From Rhodospirillales bacterium (GTDB lineage: Bacteria; Pseudomonadota; Alphaproteobacteria; Rhodospirillales; WMHbin7): a stretch of DNA of 64,000 bases. Location of the stretch: NCBI GenBank assembly GCA_016214125.1, contig JACRPC010000031.1, forward strand, positions 45,444-109,443, given 5' to 3'. Positions within the stretch are counted from its first letter, which is position 1. Every line of letters begins with the position of its first letter. This document shows, one piece after another, positions 20,466-31,245 of this stretch. The position numbers and the translations under genes were made by a program. Under the pieces are notes generated by a model. It saw nothing but the letters and a program-made list of their open reading frames with translations, had not been told where the DNA came from and searched no databases.

Positions 20466-21215
20466 ATGTTCCGGTATATAGCCTGTTTGTTCGTTATACT
20501 TTCCTGTTTTTCCGCGACTCGGGGCGGGTGGGCCGCCCCCGGAGTCGCCGACCTGCCGCCCGGCTATGTGGTGGGGGCTCGAATCGCCCTCGACCCTACC
20601 CGAGACGGCTTCGAAGGGGCCGCCGAGCTCCTGCAAGACGGGCGGCTCGACCCGGCCCAGATGGCGGCCTTGCGGCAATTCTATTTCGTGGGCGACGCGC
20701 TGGCCGACCAACGTCTGGCCCGGCTGATCGAGCTGGCGCCCTTGGCGCCGGCCGTCTTGCGCCTGCTCGACCGCAAGGGCGCCATCCTCGATCAGCGGGA
20801 ATTGGAAAGCCCGTTCGCCAAGCTGGAGCCTTTCGCCGGCCTCTCCGCCATGCGCGACCACGTCGCCTTGTCGATCACCCGGGGCGGCTTCGGTTCGGTC
20901 CTCGAGGAGCGGACGGCCCTGATCGCCTTTCGCGGCGGCCGCGTCCTTCCCGCCCTCTTCGTCGATCCCGAAAGCGGCGAGACCGGGACGCTGGAGCTGG
21001 TGCGCGGCGTCAAGACCGACTGGCAGGCCGATCGGCAAAGCAAGACGGGCGACCTTCTCCAGGTCGCTTGCCAGCCGGGCTCGGGCGCCGAAAGCGGCTT
21101 CGTCGAACATTTTCTGCGCTACCGGTTGGAGGGCGGGCGCTTTCGGCGCCTGCGCGCCGAACGGCAAGGCTTTTGCGACTGGGAAGACTTCCCGGCGCGC
21201 GCGTTGTTTCCGTGA
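20466..21215 (+). CDS. secreted protein of unknown function
   Basis: The 249-residue product starts at the ATG 7 nt after GGAGG. A signal peptide (MFRYIACLFVILSCFSATR, ending near GGWAAPG) is followed by a soluble domain of about 225 residues. The mature protein has two late Cys (QVACQPGSG and GFCDWEDF) that might pair. It also has a GYVVGARIALDPTRDGFEGAAELLQDG segment. No known family was recognised. It converges with the liv transporter genes. Confidence 0.65.
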   Translation: MFRYIACLFVILSCFSATRGGWAAPGVADLPPGYVVGARIALDPTRDGFEGAAELLQDGRLDPAQMAALRQFYFVGDALADQRLARLIELAPLAPAVLRLLDRKGAILDQRELESPFAKLEPFAGLSAMRDHVALSITRGGFGSVLEERTALIAFRGGRVLPALFVDPESGETGTLELVRGVKTDWQADRQSKTGDLLQVACQPGSGAESGFVEHFLRYRLEGGRFRRLRAERQGFCDWEDFPARALFP

Positions 21216-21221
21216 GGCCGA

Positions 21222-22780
<1,559 letters not shown>

Positions 22781-22790
22781 GGAAAAGCGA

Positions 22791-22822
22791 CGGTGCGCCG
22801 CGCCAATGGGCGTTGCGCACCG
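22791..22822 (-). promoter_or_regulatory. intercistronic hairpin between binding-protein gene and livG
   Basis: CGGTGCGC (22791-22798) pairs with GCGCACCG (22815-22822). On the minus strand it follows the binding-protein stop. Such hairpins often stabilise the upstream mRNA or partially terminate, giving more binding protein than ATPase. Confidence 0.5.
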
Positions 22823-22831
22823 CCTTTCGCG

Positions 22832-24013
22832 TCAGTCGGCCACCGTCCAGTCGGTGAGCCGCTTGCTCTTCACCCCGGTTTCGTCGGTCTTGGCCAGGAA
22901 GATCGCCCGCTGACCCTGGCGCTGGCCGGGCCCGAACGAGATCTTGCCCATGATGCCCTGGAAGTCCTTGATCGATTCCATGGCGGTGACGAAGGAATCG
23001 CGGCTGAGGTTGCGGCCCGCCCGCTTCATGCCCTCGACCATCGGCTCGACGAAGCCGATGCCGGCCAGGAAGAAGACGCCCCAGCGCTCGCCCTTCTGGG
23101 CGTACTGGTCGAAGGCGGCCTTGTACTTCTTCATCAGGGCGGTTTCCGATTCCGGCAGGTCGATGAAGTTGGCGTAAAGAACGTTGGTCCACAAGCCGCC
23201 GGTGATGGTGTGCATCATCGGCGCGTCGGACAGCGCCGAGCTGGCCGACCACAGCGGCGCGTATTGCAGCGCGGCGGCGGTCTTAAGCGCGATCACCGCA
23301 TGGGTGGGATTGACCCACATCAGCACCGCCTCGGCGCCGCTGTCCTTGAGCTGGAGCACATGCGACTTGAGATCGCGATCGGCCTGGCCCACCGAGACCT
23401 CGATCACCGGCTTGAGGCCCATCTTGCCCAACTGCTCGAGCGCGCCGCGCCGCCCGTTCTCGCCGAATTCGTCGCTGGCGTAAAAGATGGCGAGCTTCTT
23501 CTTGCCCTCCTTCTCGACCACATGGCGGACCAGAAGCTTGGCCTCGTCGGCGTAGAGCGGATAGACGGCGAACAGATGCTTTTGCACCGGCGTGATCCAG
23601 TGCAGCGAGCCGGCCGCCGGCCCCACCCAGGGAATGCCCTTTTCCATCAGATAATCCTTGGCCGCCAGACCGGGCGAGGTGCCGACCCCGGAGGCGAAGG
23701 CGAAGATGCCGGGCGATTTCTCGACCAGCTCCTTGACGCCGGCGATGGTCTTGGCCGGGTTGTACTGGTCGTCGAAATGCTGGTAGACGATCTTGCGGCC
23801 GTTGATGCCGCCCTCGGCGTTGATCATCTCGAACAGCACCGCGGTGCCGCGCGCCACCGAGCCCCAGGGCGCCGCCGGGCCGGTTTGCGGACCCCATTGG
23901 GCGATGTGGATCTCGGTGTCGGTGACGCCGGAAAGGCTCTGGGCCCCGGCCGTGCCGGGAAGAGCCAGACTGGCCAGAAGCGCCGCGCCGGCGGCCAAGC
24001 GAATCATCGTCAT
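22832..24013 (-). CDS. Liv-type periplasmic substrate-binding protein
   Basis: The 393-residue protein has a signal peptide (MTMIRLAAGAALLASLALPG, ending GAQS) and the Peripla_BP_6 pattern. Visible segments are the early HIAQWGPQTGPAAPWG ligand-pocket stretch, INAEGGINGRKIVYQHFDDQYNPAKT, FAFASGVGTSPGLAAKDYL and IFYASDEFGENGRRGALEQL. A strong GGAGG precedes the ATG. It captures the substrate for the LivHMGF permease. This family also binds aromatic acids, amides and short carboxylates, so substrate identity is open. Next to an acyl-CoA synthetase gene, a carboxylic acid ligand is plausible. Confidence 0.9.
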   Translation of the reverse strand: MTMIRLAAGAALLASLALPGTAGAQSLSGVTDTEIHIAQWGPQTGPAAPWGSVARGTAVLFEMINAEGGINGRKIVYQHFDDQYNPAKTIAGVKELVEKSPGIFAFASGVGTSPGLAAKDYLMEKGIPWVGPAAGSLHWITPVQKHLFAVYPLYADEAKLLVRHVVEKEGKKKLAIFYASDEFGENGRRGALEQLGKMGLKPVIEVSVGQADRDLKSHVLQLKDSGAEAVLMWVNPTHAVIALKTAAALQYAPLWSASSALSDAPMMHTITGGLWTNVLYANFIDLPESETALMKKYKAAFDQYAQKGERWGVFFLAGIGFVEPMVEGMKRAGRNLSRDSFVTAMESIKDFQGIMGKISFGPGQRQGQRAIFLAKTDETGVKSKRLTDWTVAD

Positions 24014-24036
24014 CTCGAAACCTCCTTGGTTAAGTC

Positions 24037-24915
24037 CTAGACCTTCTTCACGTAATGCCGGGCCAGAAGCCCGGAGGGCCTCACGGTCAGCACCAGCAGA
24101 ATTACCGCGAACGGCACCACCGATTTGAACTTGGTGGAGACGTAATAGCCGAACAGGTTCTCGACAATGCCCATTAAAGCCCCGCCCAGGGCGGCGCCGG
24201 GCAGCGAAGTCATGCCGCCCAGCACGGCGGCGGCGAAGCCCTTCAGCATCGGGTCCCACATCATATAGGGATCGACGGTGCCGGCCGGCGCGATCAGCAA
24301 ACCGGCCACCGAACCGGCCAGGCCGGCCAGCATCCAGGCCAGCATCAAGATGCGCGGCGCCCGCACACCCATCAGCCGGGCCATCGGCCGATTCTGCTGC
24401 ACCGCCTTCATCGCCAGTCCGGCCTTGGTGTGGGCGAGGAACAGGTAAAGGGCAAGAATGACCAACGCCGATACGGCGAGGGTGGCCAGTTCGAGATAAC
24501 TCATCATCACGCCCTGGATGGCGATGCCGTCGGCGGGGCCGAAGGGAATCGGCAGGTCCTTGGGATCGCCGCCCCATTTCCAGGAGGCGAAGCCGAAGAC
24601 GATCATCTCGAGGCCCAAGGTGATGATGATCAGCCCCAGCACGTTGGGTTCCTTGGCGCGGCGCATCACCAGGAATTCGGCCAAACCCGCCAGCCCGATG
24701 CCGAACAGCAGCGCCGCCGCCACCGCCCAGCCGAACGGCACGCCCTGGCCGATCAAGAGCGAATGGGCGAAGAAGGTGGCCATCATCGCCATGTCGCCCT
24801 GGGCGAAGTTCAGCACCTCGGAGGTCTTGTAGATGATGACCATCGCCAAGGCGATCAGGCTGTAGGCCGCGCCCACCGAAAGACCCCCGAACAGGATTTG
24901 CAGAAAGGTCGTCAA
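24037..24915 (-). CDS. livH: Liv-type ABC transporter permease (LivH)
   Basis: The ~292-residue polytopic permease has a LivH-like N-terminus (TTFLQILFGGLSVGAAYSLIALAMVIIY, then LNFAQGDMAMMATFF). It continues with several hydrophobic helices and the cytoplasmic coupling loop RPMARLMGVRAPRILMLAWMLAGLAG. It pairs with LivM. The start is uncertain. I chose a TTG that overlaps the livM stop in TTGA and gives a family-typical N-terminus; GTG at 24924 or TTG at 24954 are alternatives that lie deeper in livM. Confidence 0.88.
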   Translation of the reverse strand: MTTFLQILFGGLSVGAAYSLIALAMVIIYKTSEVLNFAQGDMAMMATFFAHSLLIGQGVPFGWAVAAALLFGIGLAGLAEFLVMRRAKEPNVLGLIIITLGLEMIVFGFASWKWGGDPKDLPIPFGPADGIAIQGVMMSYLELATLAVSALVILALYLFLAHTKAGLAMKAVQQNRPMARLMGVRAPRILMLAWMLAGLAGSVAGLLIAPAGTVDPYMMWDPMLKGFAAAVLGGMTSLPGAALGGALMGIVENLFGYYVSTKFKSVVPFAVILLVLTVRPSGLLARHYVKKV

Positions 24916-25979
24916 AAGGGCCACGCCTTCCAGTAACGCTTGGTGCGGATCCAATAGCCGTAGAGGCCCAAGGGCTCGAAGGTCATGATCAGCACCAGGA
25001 TGAGGCCGTAGACGATATATTGGATGTTGGCCATGCCGGTTTCCATGAAATGGGCCTTGAGGAAACCCGCCATCGCCTTGCCGATTCCCGGAATGGCCTC
25101 GAAATCGGCCAGTTTCAGGCCCTTGAGCTTCAAGGTGAGCAGGCTGATGGCGGCGGCGCCCATCACCGAGCCCAGGATCGAGGCCACGCCGCCGATCACC
25201 ACCATCGCCAGGAAGAGGATCGACAGCATCAGATTGAAGGTGGTGGGATCGACCTGACCCAGATGAAAGGCAAACAGCCCGCCCGCCAGGCCGGTGAAGA
25301 AGGCGCTGACCGCAAAGGCCAGCGTCTTGTAAAGGGCGACATCGACCCCGGCGCAGGCGGCGGCGACGTCGGAATCGCGGATGGCGACGAAGGCGCGGCC
25401 CACCCTTGTCTTCATCAGATTGCGCACCGCAAAAAGGCTTAAGCCCGCCAAAAGGACGATCAGCACATAGAGATTCTGCTCGCGCGAAAAGCCTTCGAGG
25501 AAACGCAGCGGAAAGGCCGGCACGGAAGGCCCGGTGGCGCCGCCGAAAAAGGCCGTTTTGGCCAGCACGGTTTCCACCGCCAGGCCGAAGCCCAGGGTGA
25601 CGATCGCCAGGTAAGGCCCTTCCAGGCGCAGGGCCGGCAGGCCCAACAGAAAGCCGAACAGGGCGGCGATCAGGGCGGCGGCGGGCAGGGCCAAGAGGAG
25701 CGGCAGACCCAGTTTGCCCATCAGCATCACCGTGGCGTAGGCGCCGATGGCGAAGAAGCCGGCATGGCCCAGGGAAACCTGGCCGGTATAGCCGACCAGG
25801 ACGTTGAGCCCCAGCGCCACGATGACGTTCAAGGCCACGTAACCCACGACATAAAGGTGATAATTGCCGACAAAGAAGGGCAGGGCCGCCAGCGCGAGCC
25901 CGACGGCCAGCACGGCCAAGGCGTGCGGCAGCGTGTCGAACAGCCGCACATCTTCGAAATGCGAACGCTTCCTATCCAT
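24912..25979 (-). CDS. livM: Liv-type ABC transporter permease (LivM)
   Basis: The 355-residue permease of the branched-chain amino acid type has about ten hydrophobic segments. Typical signatures are VALNVIVALGLNVLVGYTGQVSLGHAGFFAIGAYA and LRLEGPYLAIVTLGFG. The coupling loop RNLMKTRVGRAFVAIRDSDVAAACAGVD and the motif GGVASILGSVMGA follow. It is the first gene of the livM-livH-binding protein-livG-livF operon, divergent from the acyl-CoA synthetase gene. The order with permeases first and the ATPases last is common in alphaproteobacteria. Confidence 0.93.
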   Translation of the reverse strand: MDRKRSHFEDVRLFDTLPHALAVLAVGLALAALPFFVGNYHLYVVGYVALNVIVALGLNVLVGYTGQVSLGHAGFFAIGAYATVMLMGKLGLPLLLALPAAALIAALFGFLLGLPALRLEGPYLAIVTLGFGLAVETVLAKTAFFGGATGPSVPAFPLRFLEGFSREQNLYVLIVLLAGLSLFAVRNLMKTRVGRAFVAIRDSDVAAACAGVDVALYKTLAFAVSAFFTGLAGGLFAFHLGQVDPTTFNLMLSILFLAMVVIGGVASILGSVMGAAAISLLTLKLKGLKLADFEAIPGIGKAMAGFLKAHFMETGMANIQYIVYGLILVLIMTFEPLGLYGYWIRTKRYWKAWPF

Positions 25980-26117
25980 GCTGCGGCTCTCTTCCGTCTC
26001 CTGCGGAGTGTCTGTCCACAGGCGCTTGGCCGGTCTCTCCCTTCGAATACTTTATCGGCTTATCGGCATTTCACAAGAGAGCTTGCGGGCTTTTTTCATC
26101 CCCACCATGATGCCCGG

Positions 26118-27926
26118 ATGTTCGCCAGCATCCCTCATTACCTGTTCGAGCAGGCCGCCAGGCGGCCCCAGGCGGTGGCGCTCAGGCGTAAGCAGCAGGG
26201 CCTGTGGCGCGACATCGGCTATGGCGACTACGCCGCCCAGACGCGCGCCTTCGCCGCGGCCCTGCTGGCGATGGGGCTTAAGCCCGGCCAGGCGGTGGCG
26301 ATCATCGGCGAGAACGATCCGGAATGGCTGTACGCCGATCTGGGCACCCAGGCGGTGGGCGGGCTGTCGGTCGGCATCTACACCACCAACGCCGCCCCCG
26401 AATGCGCCTACATCTTAAGCCATTCCGAGGCAAGGCTGTTCGTGGTCGAGAACGAGGAGCAGCTCGACAAGGCCCTGGCGGTGCGGGCCGATCTGTCCAA
26501 TTTGGAAAAGATCGTCGTCATCGATATGAAGGGCCTGCACCAGTTCAAGGACCCGATGGTGGTTTCCTGGGAGGATTTCCTGGCCGAAGGACGGCGCTTC
26601 GATCAGGCCAATCCCCAGGCTTTCGAGGCGCGGCTGGCTGCCCTCAAGCCGCAGGATACGGCGCTGCTCATCTACACCTCGGGCACCACCGGACCGCCCA
26701 AGGGGGCGATGCTCGCGCACGCCAACCTGGTCTGGACCGGCCTGGCGCTGGCCAAGCTGTTCGGGGTGGGGGAGAAGGACGAGGTGGTGTCGTTCCTGCC
26801 CTTAAGCCACATCGCCGAGCGGCTGCTGTCGATTTACCTGGCGCTGCCTGCCGGCTATCAGGTCAATTTCGTCGAAAGCCCGGAGACGGTGGCGGCCAAT
26901 GTCGCCGAGGTCTCGCCCACCTTGATGTTCTCGGTGCCGCGCATCTGGGAGAAGTACCAATCGATGGTGCTGATCCGCATGCAAGACGCCACCCTGTTCA
27001 AGCGCCTGTGCTTCGCCGCCGCCTTCAAGATCGGGCGCGCTTACGCCGCCGCCAAGCTCGATCCGCAAGGCCGGCCGGTGCCCTGGCTTACCCGGCTGGC
27101 CTTTCATCTTGCCGATTGGACGGTGCTGGCCAAGCTGCGCAAGCGGCTGGGCTTCGAGCGACTCCGGACCGCGGTGAGCGGCGCCGCCGCCATCTCGCCC
27201 GATGTGCTGCGCTTTTTCCATGCGCTGGGCGTGCCGCTTCGCCAGATCTACGGCCAGACCGAGGGCTCGGGCCCCACCACCTGCCACGATGCCACCCACA
27301 TCGATCCCGCCAACGCCGGCCCGCCGATCGAGGGCGTGGAGGTCATGATCGCGCCCGACGGCGAAATCCTGGTGCGCGGCCCCAATGTTTTCCAGGGCTA
27401 TTTCAAGAACCCGCCGGCGACGGCGGAAGCGCTGGAAGACGGTTGGCTCCATTCCGGCGACGTGGGCGAGATCGACGCCAAGGGCTTTCTGCGCATCACC
27501 GACCGCAAGAAGGACCTGATCATCACCTCGGGCGGCAAGAACATCGCGCCCCAGGTGATCGAGAACCAGCTCAAATGCAGCCCCTACATCACCGACGCCA
27601 TCGTCATCGGCGAGGGACGGAACTACCTGACGGCGCTTCTGGTGATCGACGAGGAAAACGTCGTCAAATACGCCACCGACCACAAGATCCAATACACCAC
27701 CTACGCCACGCTCACCCAAACCCACGAAATCCAGGCCCTGATCGATCAGGCGGTGCAGGCGGTCAACAAGGATCTGGCCCGGGTCGAGCAGATCAAGCGC
27801 TTCACCATCCTGCCCAAGAAACTCCTGGAAGAGGATGGCGAGGTGACGCCGACCATGAAGGTCAAGCGCCGGCGGATCAACGAGCAGTTCGCCCCGCTGA
27901 TCGAGGCCATGTATCGCCATCCCTGA
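26118..27926 (+). CDS. long-chain-type acyl-CoA synthetase (AMP-forming)
   Basis: The 602-residue ANL ligase is of the FadD15-like class. The P-loop motif is LIYTSGTTGPPKGAML (about 181-196), then SFLPLSHIAERL, the A5-like IYGQTEGSGPTT and the A8 region GWLHSGDVGEIDAKGFLRITDRKKDLIITSGGKNI. It activates carboxylic acids to acyl-CoA thioesters via an acyl-adenylate. It is divergent from the liv operon. The combination of this ligase type with Liv transporters and an AcoR-like regulator recurs in proteobacteria and suggests import and CoA activation of one acid. No good Shine-Dalgarno was seen; the start is the first ATG that gives a family-like N-terminus. Confidence 0.9.
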   Translation: MFASIPHYLFEQAARRPQAVALRRKQQGLWRDIGYGDYAAQTRAFAAALLAMGLKPGQAVAIIGENDPEWLYADLGTQAVGGLSVGIYTTNAAPECAYILSHSEARLFVVENEEQLDKALAVRADLSNLEKIVVIDMKGLHQFKDPMVVSWEDFLAEGRRFDQANPQAFEARLAALKPQDTALLIYTSGTTGPPKGAMLAHANLVWTGLALAKLFGVGEKDEVVSFLPLSHIAERLLSIYLALPAGYQVNFVESPETVAANVAEVSPTLMFSVPRIWEKYQSMVLIRMQDATLFKRLCFAAAFKIGRAYAAAKLDPQGRPVPWLTRLAFHLADWTVLAKLRKRLGFERLRTAVSGAAAISPDVLRFFHALGVPLRQIYGQTEGSGPTTCHDATHIDPANAGPPIEGVEVMIAPDGEILVRGPNVFQGYFKNPPATAEALEDGWLHSGDVGEIDAKGFLRITDRKKDLIITSGGKNIAPQVIENQLKCSPYITDAIVIGEGRNYLTALLVIDEENVVKYATDHKIQYTTYATLTQTHEIQALIDQAVQAVNKDLARVEQIKRFTILPKKLLEEDGEVTPTMKVKRRRINEQFAPLIEAMYRHP

Positions 27927-27980
27927 CGCGTGGTATGTGGTATAAGGGCGGCCGCGAGCGATGACGGAGAGCGACGGGAC

Positions 27981-29969
27981 ATGGTCGGCGAGGCCGAATT
28001 CGAAGCCCTTCTGGCCGGCTGGCGGGCCTTCATGGCGAGCGGTCGCCTGGACGGTCTGGCGATTCGGCCCGAAGTGGCCGGCTCCTGGCGGCGCTGCCGG
28101 GCCGCCGGGCTCGATCCCCAGGCGCCCAAGCCGCCGGTCAAACTGGCCCAGGCGGCCTTGGCCGCCACCCGGGCGCGCAACCGCCTGTTCATCGAGGCGG
28201 CGCTGCCCTTCATGCGCTTTCTGGAAACGGCGGTCGAAGGCACCGGCTTCATCCTGGTGCTGACCGACGCCCAGGGCGTGGTGCTCGACGCCTTCGGCGA
28301 CGACGCCATTCTGGCCATGGCGCGCGACAACAATTACGTGCCTGGCTGCAGCCGGGCCGAGCGCGAGGTGGGCACCAACGCCATCGGTCTGGCGTTGATC
28401 GAGGCCAAACCGATCCAGCTTACCGGTCCCGAGCATTACAACGTCCGCCATCACCGCTGGACCTGCGCCTCGGCGCCGGTCTTCGACCCCCAGGGGGCGC
28501 TTCTGGGCACCGTCACCCTGTCCGGCGAATCGATCGGCGCGCATCGCCACACCTTCGGGCTGGTGATCTCGGCCGCCCAGGCGATCGGCGACCGGCTGCG
28601 CGAACGCGCCACCCAGATCGAAAAGGGCCGCGTCGACGCCCTGTTGGCCTCGATCCTGCAATCGGTGTCGGAAGCTCTGGTCACCGTCGATCGCCAGGGC
28701 CTGATCACCAACCTCAACCCGCGCGCCGCCGACCTTCTGGGCGCCAAGGCCCAGGCCTTCGAGGGCAAGAGCCTGGGCTCGCTCTTTCCCAACAGCCCGG
28801 AATTGTTGGCCGCCCTCCGCGGCGGGCGCGAGGCCCAGCCGATCGAGGTTTCCCAAGACGGCGCCAAGGGCCGCGCCTATTTCATCGTCACCCCCTATCT
28901 GCTGGCTGGCGACGAGGGCGTCCAGGGCGCCATTCTGGCCATCGGCCCCCGGCGCGATTTCTTCGCCACCGTGCGCGACATTTCAGGCTTCAACGCCGTT
29001 TTCACCTTTGACGACATCGTCGGCGTCGCGCCCTCCCTGATGCGGCCGATCGAGTTGGCCCGCATCACCGCCAGGCAGAATTCGCGCGTCCTGATCAGCG
29101 GCGAGACCGGCACCGGCAAGGAGCTGTTCGCCCAGGCGATCCACAACGCCTCGCCGCGCAAGAACGGTCCCTTCGTCGCCATCAACTGCGCCGCCATTCC
29201 GCGCGATCTATTGGAAAGCGAACTCTTCGGCTATCGCGGCGGCGCCTTCAGCGGCGCCCGCAAGGGCGGCCAGGTGGGCAAACTCGAACTGGCCGATGGC
29301 GGCACCATCTTCTTGGACGAAATCAGCCAGATGCCGCTCGATCTGCAGGCCAAGCTGCTGCGCGTTCTGGAAGACGGGCTGATCACCCGGCTGGGCGACA
29401 CCAAGCCGGTCAAGGCCGATCTGCGCGTCATCGCCGCCACCAACGAGAACCTGTTCGAGAAAAGCCGCCAGGGCGGCTTCCGCCAGGATCTCTATTACCG
29501 CCTGAGCGTCGTCGAGGTGACGCTGCCGCCGTTGCGCGAACGCGCGGGCGATCTGCCCATCCTGGCCCGGCACATTCTGGGCCGGTTGGGCAAGAAGCTC
29601 GACAAACCCGCTTTGACCCTTTCCCCGGCGGCGATGGTCGCCCTTGGCCGCTACGACTGGCCGGGCAACATCCGCGAACTGGAAAACGTGCTTGAGATGG
29701 CGGCGATCGTCTGCGAAGCGGGTTTGATCGAGCCCCAGCATCTGGGGAGCCGCCTCGGCGCCGGCCGGGGCGGTGCCGAAAGGGGCGCGACGGGCGTGGG
29801 CGCAGCGGTGCAGCCGATGCGCGCCGTCGAGATCGACATCCTGCGCGCCACCATGAAGGAGTTCCGGGGCAACATCGCCCTGGTGTCGCGCAAATTGGGC
29901 CTGTCGCGCAGCACGATCTATCGGCGGATGAAGGAGCACGGTATCAGCCGATCCATTCAAATCGAATAG
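27981..29969 (+). CDS. sigma-54-dependent AcoR-like transcriptional activator
   Basis: The 662-residue activator has an N-terminal AcoR-type segment with RPEVAGSWRRCRAAGLDP, a GAF-like sensor (about 75-205), a PAS-like region (about 225-330), a sigma-54 AAA+ domain (about 345-575) and a C-terminal Fis-type HTH (about 620-662). Walker A is GETGTGKE (about 373), Walker B is GTIFLDEISQM, and the arginine finger lies in QDLYYRLSVV. The loop that contacts sigma-54 reads GAFSGA instead of the usual GAFTGA. It lies 54 nt after the acyl-CoA synthetase gene and probably regulates it, the liv genes or both; its ligand is unknown. Confidence 0.92.
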   Translation: MVGEAEFEALLAGWRAFMASGRLDGLAIRPEVAGSWRRCRAAGLDPQAPKPPVKLAQAALAATRARNRLFIEAALPFMRFLETAVEGTGFILVLTDAQGVVLDAFGDDAILAMARDNNYVPGCSRAEREVGTNAIGLALIEAKPIQLTGPEHYNVRHHRWTCASAPVFDPQGALLGTVTLSGESIGAHRHTFGLVISAAQAIGDRLRERATQIEKGRVDALLASILQSVSEALVTVDRQGLITNLNPRAADLLGAKAQAFEGKSLGSLFPNSPELLAALRGGREAQPIEVSQDGAKGRAYFIVTPYLLAGDEGVQGAILAIGPRRDFFATVRDISGFNAVFTFDDIVGVAPSLMRPIELARITARQNSRVLISGETGTGKELFAQAIHNASPRKNGPFVAINCAAIPRDLLESELFGYRGGAFSGARKGGQVGKLELADGGTIFLDEISQMPLDLQAKLLRVLEDGLITRLGDTKPVKADLRVIAATNENLFEKSRQGGFRQDLYYRLSVVEVTLPPLRERAGDLPILARHILGRLGKKLDKPALTLSPAAMVALGRYDWPGNIRELENVLEMAAIVCEAGLIEPQHLGSRLGAGRGGAERGATGVGAAVQPMRAVEIDILRATMKEFRGNIALVSRKLGLSRSTIYRRMKEHGISRSIQIE

Positions 29970-30028
29970 CGCGCAAAGCCGGGGGTCGGTCTATAATGGG
30001 GCCGATCGATGGGTTCGGGGAGGGGAGT

Positions 30029-30643
30029 ATGGTGAAGAAAGCGAAGCCGAAAAAACAGCCGGTCAAGGCGCCGGCCAAGACAATGGCCCAAAAGGCGCCG
30101 GCCAAGGTGCCGATCAAGGCGCCGATCAAGATCGCGCCAAAGAGCCCGGCCAAGACCTCGGCCGCTCCGGCGTCGGCGCCCGTGACCACGGCCTCGCCCG
30201 GCCGAACCTCGCGCGCCGAGATCCTGGGCGATGTTGCCTGGCTGATGATCCATTCGGCCAACCACCGTCGTCTCTTCGTCTCCGACCTCGAATGGATGCT
30301 GCTGCCGCCCATTCTGGCTGGTCAATTCCGCCTGGTTCGCCAGGGGCCGAAGCCGCTGGCCTTCGTCAGTTGGGCCTTGTTCAACGAAGCGACTGAAAAG
30401 CTCTATTGCCAGGGCAACGTCAGACTGCGCCCGCCCGATTGGACGAGCGGCGACCGGCCGTGGATCGTCGAGCTGGTCTCGCCCTTCGCGCCGCCCAAAT
30501 CCCTGATGGATCGGATCAAGAAGGATGTTTTCCCTGACCGGCCGCTCAAGGTCTTGACGCGCGGCCCCGACGGCAAGAGCTTCACGGCGCGCGAGATATC
30601 CGCGATTCCTACCCAAGCGGCGAAGGGCAATCCGGGGCGGTGA
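30029..30643 (+). CDS. HlyC/RtxC-family lysine acyltransferase with Lys/Ala/Pro-rich N-terminal tail
   Basis: The 204-residue product starts at an ATG after GGGGAGGGGAG. Residues 1-58 are a basic, low-complexity tail of KAPAK/PIKAP-like units, resembling histone H1 tails. Residues 63-190 match RTX-toxin activating acyltransferases (HlyC): ILGDVAWLMIHSANHRRLFV with candidate catalytic His79, LLPPILAGQFRL, FVSWALFNE and the hallmark DWTSGDRPWIVELVSPF with Asp142, then VFPDRPLKVL. HlyC transfers fatty acyl groups from ACP to lysines of RTX protoxins. No RTX toxin or type I secretion gene is in the window. The next gene encodes a small Lys/Glu-rich protein that could be a substrate; the N-terminal tail itself is lysine-rich and could be self-acylated. 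Both are inferences. Confidence 0.85.
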   Translation: MVKKAKPKKQPVKAPAKTMAQKAPAKVPIKAPIKIAPKSPAKTSAAPASAPVTTASPGRTSRAEILGDVAWLMIHSANHRRLFVSDLEWMLLPPILAGQFRLVRQGPKPLAFVSWALFNEATEKLYCQGNVRLRPPDWTSGDRPWIVELVSPFAPPKSLMDRIKKDVFPDRPLKVLTRGPDGKSFTAREISAIPTQAAKGNPGR

Positions 30644-30699
30644 TCGGGCTGGTTCGGGTTTTGCAAGGGCCTAGGGCCAACCCAAGCGAAAGGCCCGCC

Positions 30700-31245
30700 A
30701 TGACCAGCCCGATCGACGCCGTGACTTCCAGCCTGACCGCGCCTGCCTCGACTCCAACCAAGGCCAAGGCGGGCGGCTTCGATGCCGCCTTGGACGTCGC
30801 CCAACGCACCGCCGCCAAGCGCGAGGCCGAGGCGGCCGCGTTGCAGGCCATCCGCGACAAAGGCTTCCGGGCGTGGGCGGGCGACATGCAGATCAAAAAA
30901 ATCAAGGAAGAATTGCGCAAGAAAGCCCTGGCGGCCATGGGTTTGGACGAGGAGGGGCTGAAAGCGCTTGGCCCGGCCTTGCGCCAGATTCTCGAACAGA
31001 AAATCCAGGCGGAAATCGCCGAACAGCTTGAGAAGACCTTGACCGAGCAGCGCCGTCAAGCCGAACAAGAGGCGCAGCGGACCGGCCCATCTCAGCCCGG
31101 AACCAAGTCCTCGGACGCGGCGGGGGGGGCGGTGCCCATCGTCGGTGCGGCGAACGAGAGGCCGAACGAGAAGAAGGACCCCGGCAAATCCTGCCGGGTC
31201 ATTCCGGCCCTGGCCTGGCCGGATCTGCCGATACAAGCCCTCTAA
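30700..31245 (+). CDS. small charged alpha-helical protein of unknown function
   Basis: The 181-residue protein has an Ala/Thr/Pro-rich N-terminus and a long charged helical middle (about 40-130). The middle contains AIRDKGFRAWAGDMQIKKIK, then EELRKKALAAMGLDEEGLKAL and ILEQKIQAEIAEQLEKTL. A flexible Pro/Gly/Lys C-terminus follows. There is no signal peptide or membrane helix. It starts 56 nt after the HlyC-like gene. I recall similar helical proteins as uncharacterised in other alphaproteobacteria, but cannot name a family. Lysine richness and neighbourhood make it a candidate partner of the acyltransferase. Confidence 0.6.
   Translation: MTSPIDAVTSSLTAPASTPTKAKAGGFDAALDVAQRTAAKREAEAAALQAIRDKGFRAWAGDMQIKKIKEELRKKALAAMGLDEEGLKALGPALRQILEQKIQAEIAEQLEKTLTEQRRQAEQEAQRTGPSQPGTKSSDAAGGAVPIVGAANERPNEKKDPGKSCRVIPALAWPDLPIQAL

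Noticed and set aside
26802..28856. 684-residue minus-strand frame opposite the acyl-CoA synthetase and regulator
   Set aside because: The sense genes are unambiguous; the antisense product is His/Gly/Asp-rich noise spanning two genes.
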